This document shows positions 16,605-25,732 of a stretch of 49,655 bases of DNA, piece after piece. Origin of the DNA: Sphingobacteriia bacterium (GTDB lineage Bacteria > Bacteroidota > Bacteroidia > Chitinophagales > Chitinophagaceae); NCBI GenBank assembly GCA_947456855.1, contig CANGTR010000009.1, positions 1-49,655 of the forward strand. Reading direction: 5' to 3'. Every line of letters starts with the position of its first letter. Positions within the stretch are counted from its first letter, which is position 1. Position numbers and translations under genes: made by a program. The notes below the pieces were generated by a model, which did no database searches, was not told the DNA's origin, and was given only the letters and a program-made list of their open reading frames with translations.

Positions 16605-17963
16605 ATGAGCCTTTCTAAAACCCCATTAAACTTACAATTAGATACAGGAAATAGACAAATCCTTCGTATTGCCATCCCCATTTCGGCTTCTATTTTAGTG
16701 CCACAAATAAATTTCATTACCAATAATATTTTTTTGAGTGGACTGGGGCAAAGAGAATTGGGTTTAGCTGGAATTACAGGGGTTTATTATTTATTATTTG
16801 CTGTTATTGGAAATGGGTTAAATAATGGTTTGCAAGCGTTGATATCCAGAAGAGCAGGGGAAAACAGAATAGATGAAATTGGTACTATATTTTGGCATGG
16901 GATTAGAATATCAATGGTTTTTGCATTATTTGGTATGCTTTGCACTTGGTTCATTGCTCCTATGGTACTTACTTGGTCTATGCATGATTCTACAAGTATA
17001 GAAATGGCCATCAGTTTTCTTTCTGTTCGAATATTGGGCTTACCAATCTTATATATCTATCAAATGAGAAATGCTTTATTGGTTGGAACCAATCAAAGCA
17101 AATACCTCATTTTAGGAACAGCTACAGAAGCGATTGTGAATGTAGTATTGGATTATGGATTTATTTATGGGAAACTGGGGCTTCCAAACTTAGGATTTAA
17201 TGGAGCAGCATATGCTTCCATTATTGCAGAGCTGGCAGGTTTATTGGCTGTATTTGCCGTAATTAAGTGGATTGGGATAAGCAAACAACTGCATCTTTTC
17301 GAAAAAGTAAAATACCAACAAAAATACATTCGCCTAATTCTAGTTCAATCTTATCCATTAATTCTTCAACATGCAATTAGTATTTTAAGTTGGGAGTATT
17401 TTTATATTTTGATAGAACACCATGGATCCAAAGACTTGGCAGTTTCAAATACAATGAGAAATATGTTTGGCTTTTTTGGATGTTTCACCTGGGCATTTGC
17501 AGCTACCACCAATTCGATGGTTAGCAATGTAATTGGCCAAGGAAAAAAAGAAGAAGTTATTCCATTAATCCACAGGATTCTCAAATGGAGTTTTGGTTTT
17601 GCCTTAATCGTATTTTTAATTTTGAATATTTCTCCAAGAACCTTTCTAGGTATTTACGGACAAGGCGAAGATTTTATTATAGCAGCTATTCCAGTAATGC
17701 GCATTGTTTCAATAGCCATGTTAATAATGTCTATTGCTGTAGTTTGGGTAAATGCAGTAACCGGAACAGGCAATTCTAAAATGAATTTGTATACAGAAAT
17801 TGCTACAATCGTATTTTATGTACTGTACGTTTACATTGTATTAGAAAAATACTTCCTTCCCATCACTTATGGTTGGATGAGTGAATGGTTGTATTGGGGC
17901 ATTATGCTTATTCCCTCCTATTGGTATATAAAAAGCAATCGATGGAAATCGATAACAATCTAA
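16605..17963 (+). CDS. MATE family efflux transporter
   Basis: A 452-residue polytopic inner-membrane protein with about 12 hydrophobic segments in two similar halves. The start of each half has the typical MATE pattern (ILRIAIPISASILVPQINF; later SYPLILQHAISILSWEYFYI). MATE proteins export drugs or other cations with Na+ or H+ exchange; the substrate is unknown. The stop codon overlaps the convergent acyl-CoA-binding protein stop within CTAA. Confidence 0.9.
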   Translation: MSLSKTPLNLQLDTGNRQILRIAIPISASILVPQINFITNNIFLSGLGQRELGLAGITGVYYLLFAVIGNGLNNGLQALISRRAGENRIDEIGTIFWHGIRISMVFALFGMLCTWFIAPMVLTWSMHDSTSIEMAISFLSVRILGLPILYIYQMRNALLVGTNQSKYLILGTATEAIVNVVLDYGFIYGKLGLPNLGFNGAAYASIIAELAGLLAVFAVIKWIGISKQLHLFEKVKYQQKYIRLILVQSYPLILQHAISILSWEYFYILIEHHGSKDLAVSNTMRNMFGFFGCFTWAFAATTNSMVSNVIGQGKKEEVIPLIHRILKWSFGFALIVFLILNISPRTFLGIYGQGEDFIIAAIPVMRIVSIAMLIMSIAVVWVNAVTGTGNSKMNLYTEIATIVFYVLYVYIVLEKYFLPITYGWMSEWLYWGIMLIPSYWYIKSNRWKSITI

Positions 17964-18217
17964 GCTTTCAAATGATTTACCAAATCAATGTATTGTTGCA
18001 TGGCTTCTTCTTTTGTAATGCCTTTTAATTTAGCCCAAGCTTCGTGCTTAAATTTTGCAACAAAATCAAATGCATTGGCAGGACCCGCTTCATTGTTGTC
18101 ACCTTCAGTTCCTTGCTTAAACAAAGAATAGAGTTTTAACAATGTTTCATTATCTGGTTTTTCAGATAAAGTTTTGCTATTTGCTACTGCTTGTTGAAAT
18201 AATTCTACTAGTTCCAT
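17960..18217 (-). CDS. Acyl-CoA-binding protein (ACBP)
   Basis: An 85-residue soluble protein that is a complete ACBP domain: LFQQAVANSKTLSEKPDNET, then LLKLYSLFKQGTEGDNN, AFDFVAKFKHEAWAKLKGI and the final helix. The Tyr and Lys residues that contact the CoA moiety are in place (LYSLFKQ and KFKHEAW). ACBPs bind long-chain acyl-CoA esters. They are common in eukaryotes and patchy in bacteria. The gene stands alone between a TPR gene and the MATE transporter. Confidence 0.92.
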   Translation of the reverse strand: MELVELFQQAVANSKTLSEKPDNETLLKLYSLFKQGTEGDNNEAGPANAFDFVAKFKHEAWAKLKGITKEEAMQQYIDLVNHLKA

Positions 18218-18244
18218 TTGGTATGTTTTATGTTTATAATAACC

Positions 18245-19009
18245 TTATTGTAAAGATTCAAGCAACTTCGCCCCTTCTGCTTTAATAACAATATCTTCGC
18301 TAGTTCTTGTTGGTAATTTTATCAGTTTGCTTAATACTTCTATGGCTCTAGCGGGTTGGTGTGCTTCTTGGTAAGCTTTGCCAAGATCTAGATAATTAGT
18401 GGCAAAATAGGGCTCTATTGATTTGCATTTTTCCATCAAAGAAATAGCTTTATCCAAATCGCCATCCGGCAATCCGCCATAAAACAATTTTACGGCCATT
18501 TTTTTTATTCCCGAAAGCGTTACCATTTCTAAATGCCATTTGCCCAATGTATAATTGGCTTTTGCATGATTGGGGTTGATAGCAACTGCTTTATCGGCAT
18601 ATACTTTTACATCTTTTACAAAAGCAACAATTTTTTTATTTTCCGATTCTACATCAGTTAATTTCCCTGATGCCATGGCCATAGCATAATTGGCATCTGC
18701 ACTATTGGCATCGGCTTGTAATGCCCTCTGTGCAAAAGCCAGCGCAGATTCATAAAACAGTCGCTTATTTTTTTTATCTTTCTCTTTGCTTCCTAAAATA
18801 GTGTTTAATTCAGCAGTTTTTACTAACGATTTTATATTGCTTGGGTTGGTTAATAATATTTGTTTATACTTTTCTATTGCCTCTATCTCTTTCAACTGCT
18901 TTTCAAAATTCTCGGCCTCTTTAAGCTGTACATTAATGTCTTGTGCATTTACTTGTAAAAAGCAAAATACCATCATTGCTGTTGTAATACAACGAAAAAT
19001 CAATTTCAT
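18245..19009 (-). CDS. Exported TPR protein
   Basis: A 254-residue protein with a signal peptide MKLIFRCITTAMMVFCFLQ then VNA^QD, followed by four to six TPR-like units (IEAIEKYKQILLTNPSNIKS, ALAFAQRALQADANSADANY, VYADKAVAINPNHAKANYTL, YLDLGKAYQEAHQPARAIEV). A longer frame reaches 19084, but its extra residues are translated from folB DNA in another frame. The ATG at 19009, one base after the folB stop, gives a proper signal peptide. Co-transcribed with folB. The role is unknown; probably a periplasmic scaffold. Confidence 0.85.
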   Translation of the reverse strand: MKLIFRCITTAMMVFCFLQVNAQDINVQLKEAENFEKQLKEIEAIEKYKQILLTNPSNIKSLVKTAELNTILGSKEKDKKNKRLFYESALAFAQRALQADANSADANYAMAMASGKLTDVESENKKIVAFVKDVKVYADKAVAINPNHAKANYTLGKWHLEMVTLSGIKKMAVKLFYGGLPDGDLDKAISLMEKCKSIEPYFATNYLDLGKAYQEAHQPARAIEVLSKLIKLPTRTSEDIVIKAEGAKLLESLQ

Positions 19010-19010
19010 A

Positions 19011-19367
19011 TTATTTTCTTTCAAGCGTAAACGATACACCCACCCTACCCTCAAATTGAACAATAGGTGGACGAACTTTATCAATCGAAACTGTAACCTT
19101 ATTAGCTAGAGAAAATTGTGCCAAAATTGATTGAGCAATTTCGGTTACTACTGTTTCTAATAATGGGGTAGCTATTTCCATCCGTTTTTTAACCAACTCG
19201 TAAACTGATACATAATCGATGGATTCTTTCATGTGCAACACCGGCAATGTTACGGGCTGAACCCAAATATCAATATTGAGCTCAAAAAAATTGCCTAGTT
19301 TTCTTTCTTCGGAATAAATTCCATGGTAAGCAAAAAATTGAACATTTTTAAGATGAATCTGCAGCAA
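19011..19367 (-). CDS. folB: Dihydroneopterin aldolase
   Basis: A 118-residue FolB enzyme of folate synthesis. It splits 7,8-dihydroneopterin to 6-hydroxymethyl-dihydropterin and glycolaldehyde. Visible features are the N-terminal IHLKNVQFFAYHGIYSEER block with the conserved His-Gly, the SIDYVSVYELVKKRM segment, and the conserved catalytic lysine region near SIDKVRPP. Length is standard. folP, the later enzyme of the same pathway, is at 43.9 kb in this window. The gene is followed by the TPR gene after one base. A heptamer repeat array lies between it and trxB upstream. Confidence 0.93.
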   Translation of the reverse strand: MLQIHLKNVQFFAYHGIYSEERKLGNFFELNIDIWVQPVTLPVLHMKESIDYVSVYELVKKRMEIATPLLETVVTEIAQSILAQFSLANKVTVSIDKVRPPIVQFEGRVGVSFTLERK

Positions 19368-19396
19368 ATTATTATATTTTAATCCGAAATAACCAA

Positions 19397-19482
19397 TATC
19401 TAATATCTCTTATCTCCTATCTCTTATCTCTTATCTTATATCTTATATCTCCTATCTCCTATCTCCTATCTCCTATCTCCTA
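19397..19482. repeat. CTCCTAT/CTCTTAT heptamer tandem array (locus C)
   Basis: A 7-bp tandem array; at 19449-19482 nearly five consecutive copies are perfect CTCCTAT. It ends in the trxB stop codon (CTA at 19480-19482 on the + strand). On the trxB strand the unit reads GGAGATA, which looks like a repeated Shine-Dalgarno core, although no gene starts directly beside it. Confidence 0.85.
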
Positions 19483-20424
19483 AAGGCCTTTGGCTGTTAA
19501 ATATCGCTCCGCATCAAGCGCAGCCATACAACCACTACCAGCTGCAGTTACAGCCTGACGATAGTTTTTATCCTGTACATCGCCGGCAGCAAAAACGCCC
19601 TCGATATTGGTTTTGCTAGTACCTGGCTGAGTAAGAATATATCCTGTTTCATCCATATCTAAATATCCTTTAAAAATATCGCTGTTGGGTTGGTGACCAA
19701 TGGCAACAAAAAATCCACTAATAGCAATTTCTTGTGTCACTTGAGTTTGGTTATTTTTAATTCTAACCGCTTCAACTTTTTTCTCCCCTAAAATTTCATC
19801 CGTATCGGTATTCCAATACACTTTAATATTGGGGGTATTCAAAACACGATCCTGCATCACTTTGCTTGCACGCATTTTATCTTTACGAATAAACATATGA
19901 ACAGTAGTACACAATTTAGACAGATACATGGCTTCTTCTGCAGCTGTATCTCCTGCACCTACAATGGCTACTTCTTTGCCTTTAAAGAAAAAACCATCAC
20001 ATACTGCACATGCACTTACACCAAACCCATTCAATCGTTGCTCACTTTCGATACCCAACCATTTTGCAGAAGCGCCAGTACAAATGATTACAGCATCAGC
20101 ATGAATTTCTTTTTCTTCATCAATCCATACTTTAAATGGTTGAGCAGAAAAATCTACTTTAGTTGCTAGTCCATAGCGAATATCTGTGCCCATTCTAGCA
20201 GCTTGTTTTTCAAAGTGCACCATCATTTCAGGGCCTTGTATACCATCAGGATAACCAGGATAATTTTCTACTTCCGTTGTTATGGTTAATTGACCTCCAG
20301 GTTGTATTCCTTGATACAATAAGGGCTTCATGTTGGCTCTGGCTGCATATATTGCCGCTGTATAACCTGCAGGACCAGATCCGATTATTAACACATGTAC
20401 TTTTTCTATTGCTTCTTGTTCCAT
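19480..20424 (-). CDS. trxB: Thioredoxin-disulfide reductase
   Basis: A 314-residue flavoprotein. The FAD-binding motif GSGPAGYTAAIYAARA is at about 16-31, the redox-active pair C139-A-V-C142 in the NADPH domain is followed by DGFFF, the NADPH motif GAGDTAAEEA is present, and the C-terminal FAD motif EGVFAAGDVQD closes the protein. It reduces thioredoxin with NADPH in the cytoplasm. No thioredoxin gene is next to it. The stop codon lies inside a 7-bp repeat array. Confidence 0.97.
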   Translation of the reverse strand: MEQEAIEKVHVLIIGSGPAGYTAAIYAARANMKPLLYQGIQPGGQLTITTEVENYPGYPDGIQGPEMMVHFEKQAARMGTDIRYGLATKVDFSAQPFKVWIDEEKEIHADAVIICTGASAKWLGIESEQRLNGFGVSACAVCDGFFFKGKEVAIVGAGDTAAEEAMYLSKLCTTVHMFIRKDKMRASKVMQDRVLNTPNIKVYWNTDTDEILGEKKVEAVRIKNNQTQVTQEIAISGFFVAIGHQPNSDIFKGYLDMDETGYILTQPGTSKTNIEGVFAAGDVQDKNYRQAVTAAGSGCMAALDAERYLTAKGL

Positions 20425-20496
20425 AATTGATTTTTTACACCAACAAATGTATCATTCACTTGCTTATTCAGCAGGAAGTTTTTACACAACCGTTTG

Positions 20497-21387
20497 TTAT
20501 TTGGGGATAATGATATTTTTAAATGAAACAGCATATCCGCAAAATGCACCCAATGCACCATTATTGATATTGCCAATCACAACTCCAGGAGATGAAAAAG
20601 GATTACCAACAGATTGGTAGGTATACTCCCAAGTACGCCAAAAATCATAGGTTGCTTTATCGATATTGCTGTATTTAATACTTACAGTATCTCCCCTTTT
20701 AAAAAAGCCATAATTTTCTCTTTCCAGTGGAAAATTTTTATCTACCCCCTTGGGGATATCCACAGAATATACTTTTCCATCAATAACATTATCATCAAAA
20801 ACACTATTATATCCAGGCAAAAACTCTGCTCTATTTACTTTTGTATAATATCGAATATAATTTCCCAACCCAAGCGGATCTGTAATTTTTGCCGAAATCA
20901 CCCTGAAACTATCTGAAATAGGTCTGTTAGGGACCGGTTTAGACCACAATGAGTCGATGGTCTTTGTTAATATCGGTATGGTGGTTCTGCTAGAATAAGT
21001 TTGACCATTTAACTCAATGGTTAATTGATAATTTTTACCATAAGCGCCAATAATTGCGGCAGATGGATTGGTTGGATCATTGGTGTAGTATACCAATTTA
21101 AAACCTTGCACGTTTACGTCAACCAATTTCAGTAGACTGGTTTTAGTACCATCGGATAAGGTAACTTTTGCATTGCGAACAAATGACTTATTTAGATCGG
21201 CAGTATCAATAGTAGCAAAATAATTTAACGAGGTTGATAAAATTACGATTGGCTGAGCACCAGATTCAATTTGAGCATCCACCACCAATTTGGGCGCTAA
21301 ATCTGGAGGTGTAATGGTAATGTCTTTCTCACAAGCCACTATGCCAGTAGTAATTATCATTAATAAAAGTAGAACGATCCGGCTCAT
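20497..21387 (-). CDS. DUF4249 family lipoprotein
   Basis: A 296-residue lipoprotein; the signal sequence ends with a lipobox (TGIVAC, Cys19). The body fits DUF4249: LVVDAQIESGAQPIVILSTS, NAKVTLSDGTKT and the C-terminal DFWRTWEYTYQSVGNPFSSP block. In many Bacteroidota DUF4249 genes stand beside a TonB-dependent receptor gene. No such receptor is next to it here, so it is an orphan or works with a distant partner. Function unknown; probably outer-membrane associated. Confidence 0.85.
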   Translation of the reverse strand: MSRIVLLLLMIITTGIVACEKDITITPPDLAPKLVVDAQIESGAQPIVILSTSLNYFATIDTADLNKSFVRNAKVTLSDGTKTSLLKLVDVNVQGFKLVYYTNDPTNPSAAIIGAYGKNYQLTIELNGQTYSSRTTIPILTKTIDSLWSKPVPNRPISDSFRVISAKITDPLGLGNYIRYYTKVNRAEFLPGYNSVFDDNVIDGKVYSVDIPKGVDKNFPLERENYGFFKRGDTVSIKYSNIDKATYDFWRTWEYTYQSVGNPFSSPGVVIGNINNGALGAFCGYAVSFKNIIIPK

Positions 21388-21420
21388 ATTGATGTACTAA
21401 CAAAGATTCACCTAAAAAGA

Positions 21421-21452
21421 TTAAAAAAACGCCCCTGTTTTACAGAGGCGTT
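21421..21452 (-). terminator. Intrinsic terminator of the sigma factor gene
   Basis: On the - strand AACGCCTCTG pairs with CAGGGGCGTT (one G-U pair) around a 5-base TAAAA loop, followed by seven T residues. It lies about 45 bp after the sigma factor stop. Confidence 0.8.
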
Positions 21453-21496
21453 AAAATAATATATTTTTAGCAGGAATTCTACCCCTGCCTATTGAA

Positions 21497-22354
21497 TTAC
21501 CCTAAATATGCTTTTAATGCGTTGCTGTATCTTGCTTTTTGCAAACGCTTAATTGCACGTTCTTTAATTTGGCGAATACGTTCTTTGGTTAAATCGTATT
21601 TCATACCAATTTGTTCGATGGTTACACCATTTTCTCCATCTAAACCAAAATAGGCATTCACAATTTCCGCTTCTCTTGGGCTCAACGATTTTAATACCCT
21701 GCGAATCTCTTCTCTTAATGAATCTTTCATCACATCCTCATCAGTATCATCAGAGCCTTCTAATAAATCGCCCATTGCAACATCTTCTGCTTCGTGAACA
21801 GGAGCATCTAAAGAAGTATGACGGGTATTGCTTTGAAAAATATTGTTGATTTCCGTTTCGCTCATTTCTAAAATCTCAGCCAATTCTTCTGTTGAAGGCT
21901 CGCGCTCATGCTCTTGTTCAAAAGCCATATAGGCTTTATTGGCTTTATTATAAGTTCCGATTTTATTCTGTGGTAAACGAACCAAACGTCCTTGTTCTGC
22001 TAAAGCCTGTAATATAGATTGACGAATCCACCATACAGCATAGGAAATGAATTTAAATCCTTTGGTTTCATCGAAACGCTGAGCTGCTTTGATCAATCCA
22101 AGATTTCCTTCATTAATCAAATCGCTTAAAGACAGCCCTTGGTGCTGGTATTGCTTAGCTACTGACACAACAAAACGTAAATTGGCTTGCACCAATTTAT
22201 CCAAAGCACGTTGGTCGCCCATTTTGATCTTCTGCGCCAAAGTAGTTTCCTCTTCGGGGTTGATCATTGGGATTTTAGAAATTTCCTGTAAGTATTTCTC
22301 TACTGCCTGTGAATCTCTGTTGGTAATCTGTGTAGCGATCTTGAGTTGCCTCAT
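21497..22354 (-). CDS. rpoD: Primary RNA polymerase sigma factor (RpoD/SigA family, short Bacteroidota form)
   Basis: A 285-residue sigma-70 protein that lacks region 1.1, as is usual for Bacteroidota primary sigma factors. Region 1.2 (AVEKYLQEISKIPMINPEEE), region 2 (NLRFVVSVAKQYQHQGLSLSDLI, then KGFKFISYAVWWIRQSI), region 3 and the region 4 helix-turn-helix (LTKERIRQIKERAIKRL) are all present. It should direct transcription from TTTG/TAnnTTTG promoters, several of which can be proposed in this window. A clear intrinsic terminator follows. Confidence 0.95.
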   Translation of the reverse strand: MRQLKIATQITNRDSQAVEKYLQEISKIPMINPEEETTLAQKIKMGDQRALDKLVQANLRFVVSVAKQYQHQGLSLSDLINEGNLGLIKAAQRFDETKGFKFISYAVWWIRQSILQALAEQGRLVRLPQNKIGTYNKANKAYMAFEQEHEREPSTEELAEILEMSETEINNIFQSNTRHTSLDAPVHEAEDVAMGDLLEGSDDTDEDVMKDSLREEIRRVLKSLSPREAEIVNAYFGLDGENGVTIEQIGMKYDLTKERIRQIKERAIKRLQKARYSNALKAYLG

Positions 22355-22521
22355 GTTGTATTATTGCTTTAAGTGTATAACGAGAATAAGACTCCAAATG
22401 TTTCAAAAATGCTGTAAAAGGAGCACAAATTTATTCCAAACTATTGGAAGCGAGCAAAATTACACATTTTCACCCGAATTTTTGCAGTTTATATTGAAAA
22501 AAATAGTCAGATTTGCAAGAT

Positions 22522-23535
22522 ATGATTGATTATCGCTCAGATACCCTTACCAAACCAACAGCAGGTATGTTAGCTGCAATGCATAGCGCAAAAGTTGGAG
22601 ACGATGTTTTTGGAGAAGACCCCACTGTGAATGAATTAGAGAGCTACAGCGCAAGCCTATTTGGGATGGAAGCCTCCCTTTTTTGCCCAAGTGGAACAAT
22701 GACCAATCAAATTGCCATTAAATGTCATACCCAGCCAGGGGATGAAGTAATATGCGACCATCTTTCTCATATATATCAATATGAAGGGGGCGGAATTGCC
22801 TTTAACTCAGGGGCTTCTGTACGTTTATTAGAAGGAAATTTTGGCAGAATCAATGCCCAACAAGTAGAAAATGCCATCAACCCAGATGATGTTCATAAGC
22901 CTATTACATCCCTTGTTTCTTTAGAAAACACAGCTAATCGAGGAGGAGGAACATGTTATCAATTTAATGAATTTCAATTAATTAAAGAAGTTTGTTTAAA
23001 AAATAATTTGAAGCTTCATTTAGATGGAGCGCGGCTATTTAACGCCATTATTGCTCAAAAAGAAAAGCCTGCAGATTATGGTAAAGTATTTGACTCTATT
23101 TCCATTTGTTTAAGTAAGGGATTGGGGGCTCCTGTAGGCAGTGTTTTATTAGGCAATAAAGACTTTATCAAAAAAGCTAGAAGAATTCGAAAAGTGTTTG
23201 GTGGCGGAATGAGGCAAGCTGGTATTATTGCCTCCGGAGCGCTGTATGCAGTTCAACATCAAGTTGATCGTTTACAGGAAGATCATGATCATGCCCAAAT
23301 GATTCTTTCAGCTTTGAAGCAAAAAGACTTTGTTGGAACCATCAATCCTGTGGAAACCAATATTATTTTATTTGAAGTTAAAGGAAGATTCACCGCAAAA
23401 GAATTAGAAAAAAAGCTTCTTGATCAAGGCATCAAAACTATTGCAATGACATCTACACAAATTAGAATTGTAGTGCATTTAGACATAACTCCTGAAATGG
23501 TAGCTGAAACCATTAGGGTAATTGAAACCTTATAG
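22522..23535 (+). CDS. ltaE: Low-specificity L-threonine aldolase
   Basis: A 337-residue PLP enzyme of the beta-eliminating lyase/threonine aldolase family. [20 protein letters not shown] and [15 protein letters not shown] at the N-terminus are typical, as are [23 protein letters not shown] (Asp that binds the PLP ring nitrogen) and [13 protein letters not shown] (PLP lysine). It splits threonine and allo-threonine to glycine and acetaldehyde. A TTG at 22513 is in frame, but the ATG at 22522 matches the family start. The pgi gene follows after 42 bp. Confidence 0.93.
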   Translation: MIDYRSDTLTKPTAGMLAAMHSAKVGDDVFGEDPTVNELESYSASLFGMEASLFCPSGTMTNQIAIKCHTQPGDEVICDHLSHIYQYEGGGIAFNSGASVRLLEGNFGRINAQQVENAINPDDVHKPITSLVSLENTANRGGGTCYQFNEFQLIKEVCLKNNLKLHLDGARLFNAIIAQKEKPADYGKVFDSISICLSKGLGAPVGSVLLGNKDFIKKARRIRKVFGGGMRQAGIIASGALYAVQHQVDRLQEDHDHAQMILSALKQKDFVGTINPVETNIILFEVKGRFTAKELEKKLLDQGIKTIAMTSTQIRIVVHLDITPEMVAETIRVIETL

Positions 23536-23536
23536 A

Positions 23537-23545
23537 TAACTTTGC
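23537..23545 (+). promoter_or_regulatory. Putative -7 element (TAACTTTGC) of pgi
   Basis: TAACTTTGC immediately after the threonine aldolase stop matches the Bacteroidota -7 consensus and repeats the ACTTTGCAAT string seen before recF and the DUF721 gene. The ATG of pgi is 33 bases downstream. The -33 element is unclear. Confidence 0.4.
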
Positions 23546-23577
23546 AATCTTCTAATAATAACTGTTTTATCCAATAT

Positions 23578-25236
23578 ATGTTACCTAGAATTAACCCAAC
23601 GAATACACAAGCCTGGTTTTTATTAAAGAAGCATTTTGAAGATGAAATGAGTCGTAAGCATATGAAGGATTTGTTTGCTGCAGATCCTGAAAGGTTCAAT
23701 GCTTTCTCACATTGTTTGGACCAAATGGTATTTGACTATTCTAAAAACATCATCAATAAAAAAACTTTACAGCTATTACTCCAATTAGCAGAAGAATGCA
23801 AATTAAGTGATGCCATTCACGATCTTTTTGCAGGAATTAAAATCAATGAAACTGAGTACCGTCCTGTGCTTCATACAGCTTTACGCAATTTTACTGATAC
23901 ACCGATTTTGGTTGAGGGCAAAGACATCATGCCTAAAATTAATAAAGTATTGGAGCAAATGAAATTGTTCTGTGATAAAGTGCATAGTGGAAAATGGAAA
24001 GGTTATACAGGCAAAAAAATCAAGTATATCGTTAATATTGGAATAGGTGGTAGCGACCTTGGACCTGTAATGGTAACTGAAGCATTGAAACCATATTGGA
24101 TTGAAGGAATCAGCACTTATTTTGTTAGCAATATCGATGGAACTCATATTGCGGAAACATTGAAAAAAGTAAACCCAGAAGAAACGCTTTTTTTAATTGC
24201 ATCAAAAACATTTACTACTCAAGAAACCATGACCAATGCGCATACGGCAAGGGATTGGTTTTTAGCATCTGCTATTGAAGAAAAACATATTACCAAACAT
24301 TTTGCTGCACTAAGTACCAATGAACAACTGGTTACTGAATTTGGAATTGACCAAGCCAATATGTTTGAATTTTGGGATTGGGTTGGTGGAAGATATTCTC
24401 TCTGGAGTGCAATTGGTTTATCCATTGCATTAACAATCGGATACAATCATTTCGAACAATTACTCCGCGGCGCTTCTTTGGCCGACGACCATTTTAGATC
24501 CGCCAAATTTGCGGATAATATTCCTGTATTAATGGCTTTAATTGGCATTTGGTATACCAATTTTTTTGGTGCACAAAGTGAAGCGATTTTACCATACGAT
24601 CAATACATGCATCGTTTTGCAGCTTATTTTCAGCAAGGAAACATGGAAAGCAATGGTAAAAGTGTAGATAGAAAAGGCAATCCCGTTAACTATGCAACAG
24701 GCCCAGTAATTTGGGGAGAACCCGGCACCAATGGTCAACATGCATTTTACCAGTTGATACACCAAGGAACATTATTGATTCCTTGTGATTTTATTGCACC
24801 AGCCATCAGTCATAACCCCATTGGCGATCATCATGCAAAATTGATGTCTAACTTCTTTGCACAAACCGAAGCCTTGATGAATGGAAAATCGGAAAACGAA
24901 GTAAAAGTGGAAGGAATGAAAGCCAATAAATCTGACGAAGAGATTCGAAACCTCGCTCCTTTTAAAGTTTTTGCAGGCAATAAACCAACCAACTCATTTT
25001 TATTAAAAGAAATCAACCCCCATTCACTGGGAATGCTCATTGCATTGTATGAACATAAGATATTTGTTCAAGGTGTAATTTGGAATATTTTCAGTTTTGA
25101 CCAATGGGGTGTAGAATTAGGAAAGCAAATGGCCAATAAAATTTTGCCAGAATTATTAAGCAATGATAAAGTAAAAGACCATGATAGTTCTACCAATGGT
25201 TTGATCAATGCATTTAAAGAAATGAGCAAAAAATAA
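23578..25236 (+). CDS. pgi: Glucose-6-phosphate isomerase
   Basis: A 552-residue phosphoglucose isomerase that interconverts glucose-6-phosphate and fructose-6-phosphate. The conserved blocks are complete: [53 protein letters not shown], the [11 protein letters not shown] segment, [19 protein letters not shown] with the catalytic His, and [14 protein letters not shown] at 23542 is in frame, but the ATG at 23578 ([10 protein letters not shown]) is the better start and leaves room for a promoter. The GNAT gene follows after 7 bp. Confidence 0.97.
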   Translation: MLPRINPTNTQAWFLLKKHFEDEMSRKHMKDLFAADPERFNAFSHCLDQMVFDYSKNIINKKTLQLLLQLAEECKLSDAIHDLFAGIKINETEYRPVLHTALRNFTDTPILVEGKDIMPKINKVLEQMKLFCDKVHSGKWKGYTGKKIKYIVNIGIGGSDLGPVMVTEALKPYWIEGISTYFVSNIDGTHIAETLKKVNPEETLFLIASKTFTTQETMTNAHTARDWFLASAIEEKHITKHFAALSTNEQLVTEFGIDQANMFEFWDWVGGRYSLWSAIGLSIALTIGYNHFEQLLRGASLADDHFRSAKFADNIPVLMALIGIWYTNFFGAQSEAILPYDQYMHRFAAYFQQGNMESNGKSVDRKGNPVNYATGPVIWGEPGTNGQHAFYQLIHQGTLLIPCDFIAPAISHNPIGDHHAKLMSNFFAQTEALMNGKSENEVKVEGMKANKSDEEIRNLAPFKVFAGNKPTNSFLLKEINPHSLGMLIALYEHKIFVQGVIWNIFSFDQWGVELGKQMANKILPELLSNDKVKDHDSSTNGLINAFKEMSKK

Positions 25237-25243
25237 CTAATCT

Positions 25244-25732
25244 ATGAACGAATTAGTTATTCGACCTATTGAGCAGAAAGACAATGCTATCATTGCCTAT
25301 ATTATAAGAACTGCGTTAACAGAATTTGGGGCCAATAAACCCGGAACAGTATTTTATGATGATAGCACCGATCATCTTTTTGAGCTGTTTAGCAATGAAC
25401 CAAAAAGCGCCTATTTTATTGGCGAAATCAATGGAAAAATAATTGGTGGCGCTGGCATTTATCCTACCGAGGGATTGCCATCAACTACTTGCGAACTCGT
25501 AAAAATGTATCTCTCTAAAGAAGCACGTGGTATAGGCTTGGGCAGAAAAATGATTGATCACTGTTTATTTGTTGCCAAAACAAAAGGATTTAATCAAGTA
25601 TACCTAGAAACGATGCCAGAATTAAAAAAGGCAGTTGCTGTATATGAACAATTTGGCTTTGATTATTTAAGCGGCCCAATGGGAAACAGTGGGCACAATG
25701 GATGTGATATCTGGATGATCAAAAATATTTGA
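25244..25732 (+). CDS. GNAT family N-acetyltransferase
   Basis: A 162-residue protein with a single GNAT fold. The acetyl-CoA-binding motif A is seen in MYLSKEARGIGLGRKMIDH (R-G-x-G-L-G), and motif B in YLETMPELKKAVAVYEQFGF. The substrate is unknown. It sits 7 bp after pgi and its TGA stop is immediately followed by the stop of the convergent porP-like gene. Confidence 0.88.
   Translation: MNELVIRPIEQKDNAIIAYIIRTALTEFGANKPGTVFYDDSTDHLFELFSNEPKSAYFIGEINGKIIGGAGIYPTEGLPSTTCELVKMYLSKEARGIGLGRKMIDHCLFVAKTKGFNQVYLETMPELKKAVAVYEQFGFDYLSGPMGNSGHNGCDIWMIKNI

Noticed and set aside
19010-19084. N-terminal extension of the TPR gene to 19084
   Set aside because: The extra codons lie inside folB in another frame, and the internal ATG at 19009 gives a typical signal peptide.
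19449-19482. Repeated GGAGATA on the - strand as Shine-Dalgarno sequences
   Set aside because: The array follows the trxB stop, no start codon lies at the proper distance, and the next gene (folB) begins about 80 bp downstream.
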